A stretch of DNA of 64,000 bases. It comes from Mycolicibacterium septicum DSM 44393. GTDB lineage: Bacteria; Actinomycetota; Actinomycetes; Mycobacteriales; Mycobacteriaceae. The notes beneath the pieces were generated by a model, which was not told the DNA's origin, ran no database searches, and was given only the letters and a program-made list of their open reading frames with translations. The stretch covers positions 255,411 to 319,410 of the forward strand of contig NZ_HG322951.1 of the NCBI RefSeq assembly GCF_000455325.1. The letters run 5' to 3'. Positions 61,214 through 64,000 of this stretch are shown here, piece after piece (within the stretch, counting starts at the first letter, position 1; each line of letters opens with the position of its first letter). Position numbers and translations under genes: made by a program.

Positions 61214-61909
61214 TCAGTCGGAGAAGATTTCGCGGTTGACCGTGTGTAGGTACGGGATCGCCAGGAACGGGGTGATGTAGAAGATGTCGTAGAGCCACCA
61301 GCCGATCACCGGGAAGATCACCCCGGCGTAGCGGACGTCGGCGAACATCGTCATGTTGAAGACGTAGACGCACCAGATGAGCACGCCCATCCAGCAGGTG
61401 ACGATCATCCACTGGTGGCCCCAGCGCTTCATCTGCAGGAACCCGATGGCGGCGGCGCAACGCATCGCGAAGACCGTGATGATCATGCCGAAGACCATCG
61501 ACTTCTCACCCGGCCCGGCCGAACCGCCGACCCACAGTTCGTTGTAATGCCAGAAGTAGCCGGCGTCGAACATGTTGCCCCAGCCGACCATCAGCACACG
61601 GTTGATCAGGGTGTGGTTGGCCACCAGGTCCAGCGCCCAGCCCAGGCTGTTGAGCGCGCCGTCGATCAGCACCAGGTAGCCGATCAGCGTGACGATCATC
61701 GGCCGCACCGACAATCCGTCGCGCTGGGCCTGGCGCTGCAGCCACACCCCGCGCATGAAGATCGGGAAGCCGATCAGCCCGGGAATCCACATGCCCATCA
61801 GCAGCGCCCCGACGATCATCCACTTGTCGGCCCGACGCTGAGCCAGCCGGGACTGCTCGTGATGATCTTCGAGCGACACCGAATCCGACTGGGCCAACGG
61901 CAGGTTCAC
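61214..61909 (-). CDS. Polytopic membrane protein (about six helices), unknown
   Basis: 231 residues from GTG 61909, which overlaps the small membrane-protein stop as GTGA; a GTG at 61921 is an alternative. Hydrophobic helices occur near residues 22-46, 57-82, 90-110, 118-138, 142-168 and 175-200. Potential metal ligands are buried between helices: [12 protein letters not shown] and MKRWGHQWM, plus HTVNREIF at the end. I do not recognise the family; it does not look like PmoC/AmoC or AlkB by eye. Encoded right after the MoxR/VWA pair and a 42-residue membrane peptide, it is a candidate for the metalloprotein those factors activate. Confidence 0.75.
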   Translation of the reverse strand: MNLPLAQSDSVSLEDHHEQSRLAQRRADKWMIVGALLMGMWIPGLIGFPIFMRGVWLQRQAQRDGLSVRPMIVTLIGYLVLIDGALNSLGWALDLVANHTLINRVLMVGWGNMFDAGYFWHYNELWVGGSAGPGEKSMVFGMIITVFAMRCAAAIGFLQMKRWGHQWMIVTCWMGVLIWCVYVFNMTMFADVRYAGVIFPVIGWWLYDIFYITPFLAIPYLHTVNREIFSD

Positions 61910-62034
61910 AGATCCCACCACCCTCGGGCGAACGACATGTACAGCTGGATGCAGAACATCGCGAACAGGTAGCCGTAGATGACCACCTGCAGAACGATCA
62001 ACGCCCGCTTCCGCTTTCGCTCCTGTTCGTTCAT
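61906..62034 (-). CDS. 42-residue membrane peptide
   Basis: ATG 62034 overlaps the MoxR stop (TGATG) and the TGA at 61906-61908 overlaps the next gene as GTGA. The sequence is a basic N-terminus (NEQERKRKRA), one hydrophobic helix (LIVLQVVIYGYLFAMFCIQL) and a short tail SFARGWWDL. Overlaps on both sides make accidental coding unlikely. It is probably a small subunit of the membrane complex formed with the 231- and 142-residue proteins. Confidence 0.8.
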   Translation of the reverse strand: MNEQERKRKRALIVLQVVIYGYLFAMFCIQLYMSFARGWWDL

Positions 62035-62843
62035 CAGACTTCCTTTCCTCGGTTCCGGGTCGTGCCGTCGAGCAAGCCCGCCGCCGCGATCTCGCGCAGC
62101 CCGTCGCTGATCGCGCCGTCGGTGCTCAGCGGTGCGAGCACGCAGGCCTGGGCGGCATCCAGTTCGGTGGCACCTTCGGCAACCAGTTGCGCCGCGGTGA
62201 CCAGCACCCGTGTGGAGGGCGGCTCGAAATGGAAGGCGGCGTCCGCGCTGCGGATCGCCGTCGCGCAGGCCACCAGGCGCTGCGCGGTGTCACGGCCCAC
62301 GCCGGTCTCCGCGACGATCACCTCGGCCTCCCGATCGGGCGGCAGGTAGGTCATCGGCAACGTGGCAAACCGTTGCCGGAAGGAGGGTTTCAGCTCCTTG
62401 AGGGAACTGCGATAGGCCGGGTTGTAGGAGCACACCAGCATGAAGGTCTCCGGTGCCCGCACCACCTCGCCGGCCCGGTCCAGGTAGAGCGCACGACGGT
62501 GGTCGGTGAGCGAATGCAGGATGGCCAGCGAATCGTGGCGGGCCTCGACCACCTCGTCGAGATAGCAGATGGCGCCGGCCTTGACCGCCCGGGTCAGTGG
62601 CCCGTCGGTCCAAACCACGTCGCCTCCGGTGACCATGAAACGGCCCACCAGATCCGAGCTGGTGAGGTCGTCGTGGCAGCTGATCGTCACCACCGGGCGC
62701 TGCAACAACGAACCCATGTGCTCGACCAGCCGGGTCTTGCCGCAGCCCGTCGGCCCGGTCAGCATCACCGGGATCCGGCGGGCGTACGCCTGCTCGAACA
62801 GCTGAATCTCGTTGCCGTTGGAGTAATAGACATCTGTGTTCAC
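62034..62843 (-). CDS. MoxR-family AAA+ ATPase, CbbQ/NorQ type
   Basis: 269 residues from GTG 62843, with GGAAGGA upstream. Walker A GPTGCGKT at residues 30-37, Walker B AICYLDEVVEA near 91-101, and VCSYNPAYRSSLKELKPSFR carries the conserved NP-x-Y and arginine region of CbbQ/NirQ/NorQ proteins. With a VWA partner these ATPases remodel and insert metal into enzymes (NorQD for the FeB of NO reductase, CbbQO for Rubisco). The VWA gene lies 16 bases upstream on the same transcript; no Rubisco or norCB genes are visible. Confidence 0.9.
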   Translation of the reverse strand: MNTDVYYSNGNEIQLFEQAYARRIPVMLTGPTGCGKTRLVEHMGSLLQRPVVTISCHDDLTSSDLVGRFMVTGGDVVWTDGPLTRAVKAGAICYLDEVVEARHDSLAILHSLTDHRRALYLDRAGEVVRAPETFMLVCSYNPAYRSSLKELKPSFRQRFATLPMTYLPPDREAEVIVAETGVGRDTAQRLVACATAIRSADAAFHFEPPSTRVLVTAAQLVAEGATELDAAQACVLAPLSTDGAISDGLREIAAAGLLDGTTRNRGKEV

Positions 62844-62859
62844 GGTGTTCCTTCCGTCC

Positions 62860-64000
62860 TCAGGCCGAAACCAGCTCGCGGTGCACGTGCGCCAGCACGC
62901 GCGGCAGCTCCTCCACCCGGCGGATCCGCTGGGACCGCCGTGGTCCGAACACCTCGGGCAACGGGTCGACGCGGGTCGGCCCGACGCCGACGTAGTACAC
63001 GGCGACCCCGGCGTCATTGGCCTCCTCGACCGCATGCGCGGTGTCCGCCCAGGCGTAGCGGCCCTCATAGCCCTCATCGGAGATCAGGCCGTCGCCGATG
63101 ACGATGAGCAGCCGCCGCTCCGAGGGTTGGGCCAGCAGGCGACTGGTCAGATGTCGCAGCGGCGCGCCCAGGCGGGTGTATCCCCCGGTGACCAGGCCGG
63201 CCGCACTCGGCGGGACGAACCGCCGGTCCTCGAAGTCCTTGAGGCACTGGACTTCCACCCGGTGACGGGTGTTCCCGGTGAACACGAAGATGCCGTGGCG
63301 TTCGCGAGCCTGGGTCATCGCCCGCGACAGCGCATCGGCGCAGGCCAGCTCGAGCCGGAAGATCCGGCCGCCGTGCACCCCCAGCGACGAGCTGCCGTCG
63401 AGCAGCAGCGCCGTGGACACGTCCCGGTTGCCGGGCAAGAGCTCCCGGAACACCCGGGGTTCGCCCGCCTCGCCGGTGGCCAGGTCGATGTGGTGGCGCA
63501 CATAGGAATCCACGTCCAGATCGGATCCGTCCTCCAAACGGTCGGTCATCGCGCGGTGGGTGTGTTCGGCGAACCAGGCCCGCAGATCGGCCGACACCGG
63601 CGCCGACTGGCGGCCGCGCGGCGGCTTCGGATGCTCGACGACGGCGACGTGATCGCGCAGGAAGCTGTCGGTCCACGCGTTCCATTCCGGGTAGGGAATC
63701 CCGGGGCGGTGCTGCGGGGTGACGTCGAGGTCGTTGTCCTGTGGCCGGCTCGGCGGCGGGAGGTTGGGGTTGCGCACTCCGCCGTCCCCGCCGACCGGTA
63801 CGGAATAGGGCCTGGGCATGCGCTTTTGGGTACTGGTCCACGGCATCCGGCCGAATCTGCGGCGCAGCCCGTCGGCCAGGCCGGCCGGCGCGGTGTGGGC
63901 CACGGGCAGCCGGCCCAGCAGCGGATCGACATCGAGGGACCTGTTGGTGCGCGCCAGCTCAACGGCCTGCTGCAGCATCTCGGTGGCCGGCGTATCGCCA
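62860..64000 (-). CDS. VWA-domain metalloenzyme activation protein, NorD/CbbO type (5' end beyond window)
   Basis: At least 380 residues; codons continue in frame past position 64000 (GDTPATEMLQQAV before the first visible Met at 63978), so the N-terminus is missing. The C-terminal von Willebrand A domain has the MIDAS DxSxS in LLLDGSSSLGVHGG, the Thr in TGGYTRLGAPLRHL and the Asp in IVIGDGLISDEGYE. Such proteins bind the MoxR ATPase and the target enzyme. The N-terminal part is basic and Pro-rich (KRMPRPYSVP). Its stop is 16 bases upstream of the MoxR GTG. Confidence 0.87.
   Translation of the reverse strand, partial: GDTPATEMLQQAVELARTNRSLDVDPLLGRLPVAHTAPAGLADGLRRRFGRMPWTSTQKRMPRPYSVPVGGDGGVRNPNLPPPSRPQDNDLDVTPQHRPGIPYPEWNAWTDSFLRDHVAVVEHPKPPRGRQSAPVSADLRAWFAEHTHRAMTDRLEDGSDLDVDSYVRHHIDLATGEAGEPRVFRELLPGNRDVSTALLLDGSSSLGVHGGRIFRLELACADALSRAMTQARERHGIFVFTGNTRHRVEVQCLKDFEDRRFVPPSAAGLVTGGYTRLGAPLRHLTSRLLAQPSERRLLIVIGDGLISDEGYEGRYAWADTAHAVEEANDAGVAVYYVGVGPTRVDPLPEVFGPRRSQRIRRVEELPRVLAHVHRELVSA

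Noticed and set aside
61214..61909. PmoC/AmoC-like subunit of a particulate monooxygenase
   Set aside because: The helical protein near a MoxR/VWA pair suggested it, but no conserved PmoC acidic/His pattern or PmoA and PmoB partners are visible.

Overview
The window looks like chromosomal DNA of a mycobacterium, most likely a rapidly growing environmental species (Mycolicibacterium type). The evidence is high GC throughout with GTG/TTG starts, an IrtAB siderophore importer, an antigen-85 type mycolyltransferase, a CmaA1-like mycolic acid cyclopropane synthase, a PPE protein with PPW-subfamily C-terminal motifs, SigK/RskA, FprA, a FadE5-like dehydrogenase, an Rv0203-type haemophore and an Rv2172c-type MTHFR. 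I saw no rRNA, tRNA, insertion sequence, prophage or CRISPR array. Genes are dense, with many ATGA/GTGA overlaps that indicate coupled translation.

Layout. 1-4.7 kb: start of irtB, irtA and a TetR gene (iron-siderophore import), divergent from an autoregulated TetR gene and an enoyl-CoA hydratase-like gene. 4.7-11.6 kb: a lipid or steroid catabolic block with an SDR, a DUF35/thiolase pair, a fused double acyl-CoA dehydrogenase, an NAD(P) epimerase and a divergent TetR. 11.6-13.8 kb: a GNAT with a GyrA-like helical segment, a small conserved-looking protein and a LuxR regulator. 13.8-17.5 kb: a Tat-exported DyP peroxidase, a PCuAC copper chaperone, a PepSY membrane protein and a His-rich membrane protein. 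17.6-31.3 kb: methyltransferases, an ArsR/SRPBCC pair, nitrobindin, a serine hydrolase, an F420 enzyme, an acyl-CoA carboxylase beta subunit, a haemophore, a CocE hydrolase, AraC, antigen 85, a cupin and an FAD oxidoreductase.

31.3-45.3 kb: further catabolism. A pair of acyl-CoA dehydrogenases is followed by a hydrolase with a dehalogenase-type nucleophile and a FAH-family enzyme. Then come the helicase HrpA, a FadE5-like dehydrogenase behind a CRP site and a palindrome, a fumarylpyruvate hydrolase-like enzyme, IclR, a zinc-type alcohol dehydrogenase, a SnoaL-like protein and an SDR. 45.3-51.3 kb: cmaA1-like, sigK and rskA on the minus strand diverge from a putative diiron protein, a [2Fe-2S] reductase and an FAD oxygenase. 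The shared intergenic region carries two back-to-back SigK-like promoters. 51.2-58.9 kb: MTHFR, a P450-derived small ORF, a type II lumazine synthase, FprA behind an excellent IdeR box, and a lipase/PPE pair opposite a TetR gene. 58.4-64 kb: a gene behind a Zur-like box, a secreted protein, a P450, three small membrane proteins and a MoxR (NorQ/CbbQ) plus VWA (NorD/CbbO) pair that runs off the right edge.

The most promising candidate for an undescribed system is the operon at 58.9-64 kb. It places an AAA+/VWA metalloenzyme-activation pair in one tightly packed operon with unknown polytopic membrane proteins and a P450. Second is the SigK-controlled divergent locus at 45.3-51.3 kb, where a mycolate-modifying enzyme faces a putative diiron oxygenase and its reductase. 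Functions are assigned by reading protein motifs; no database search was possible.
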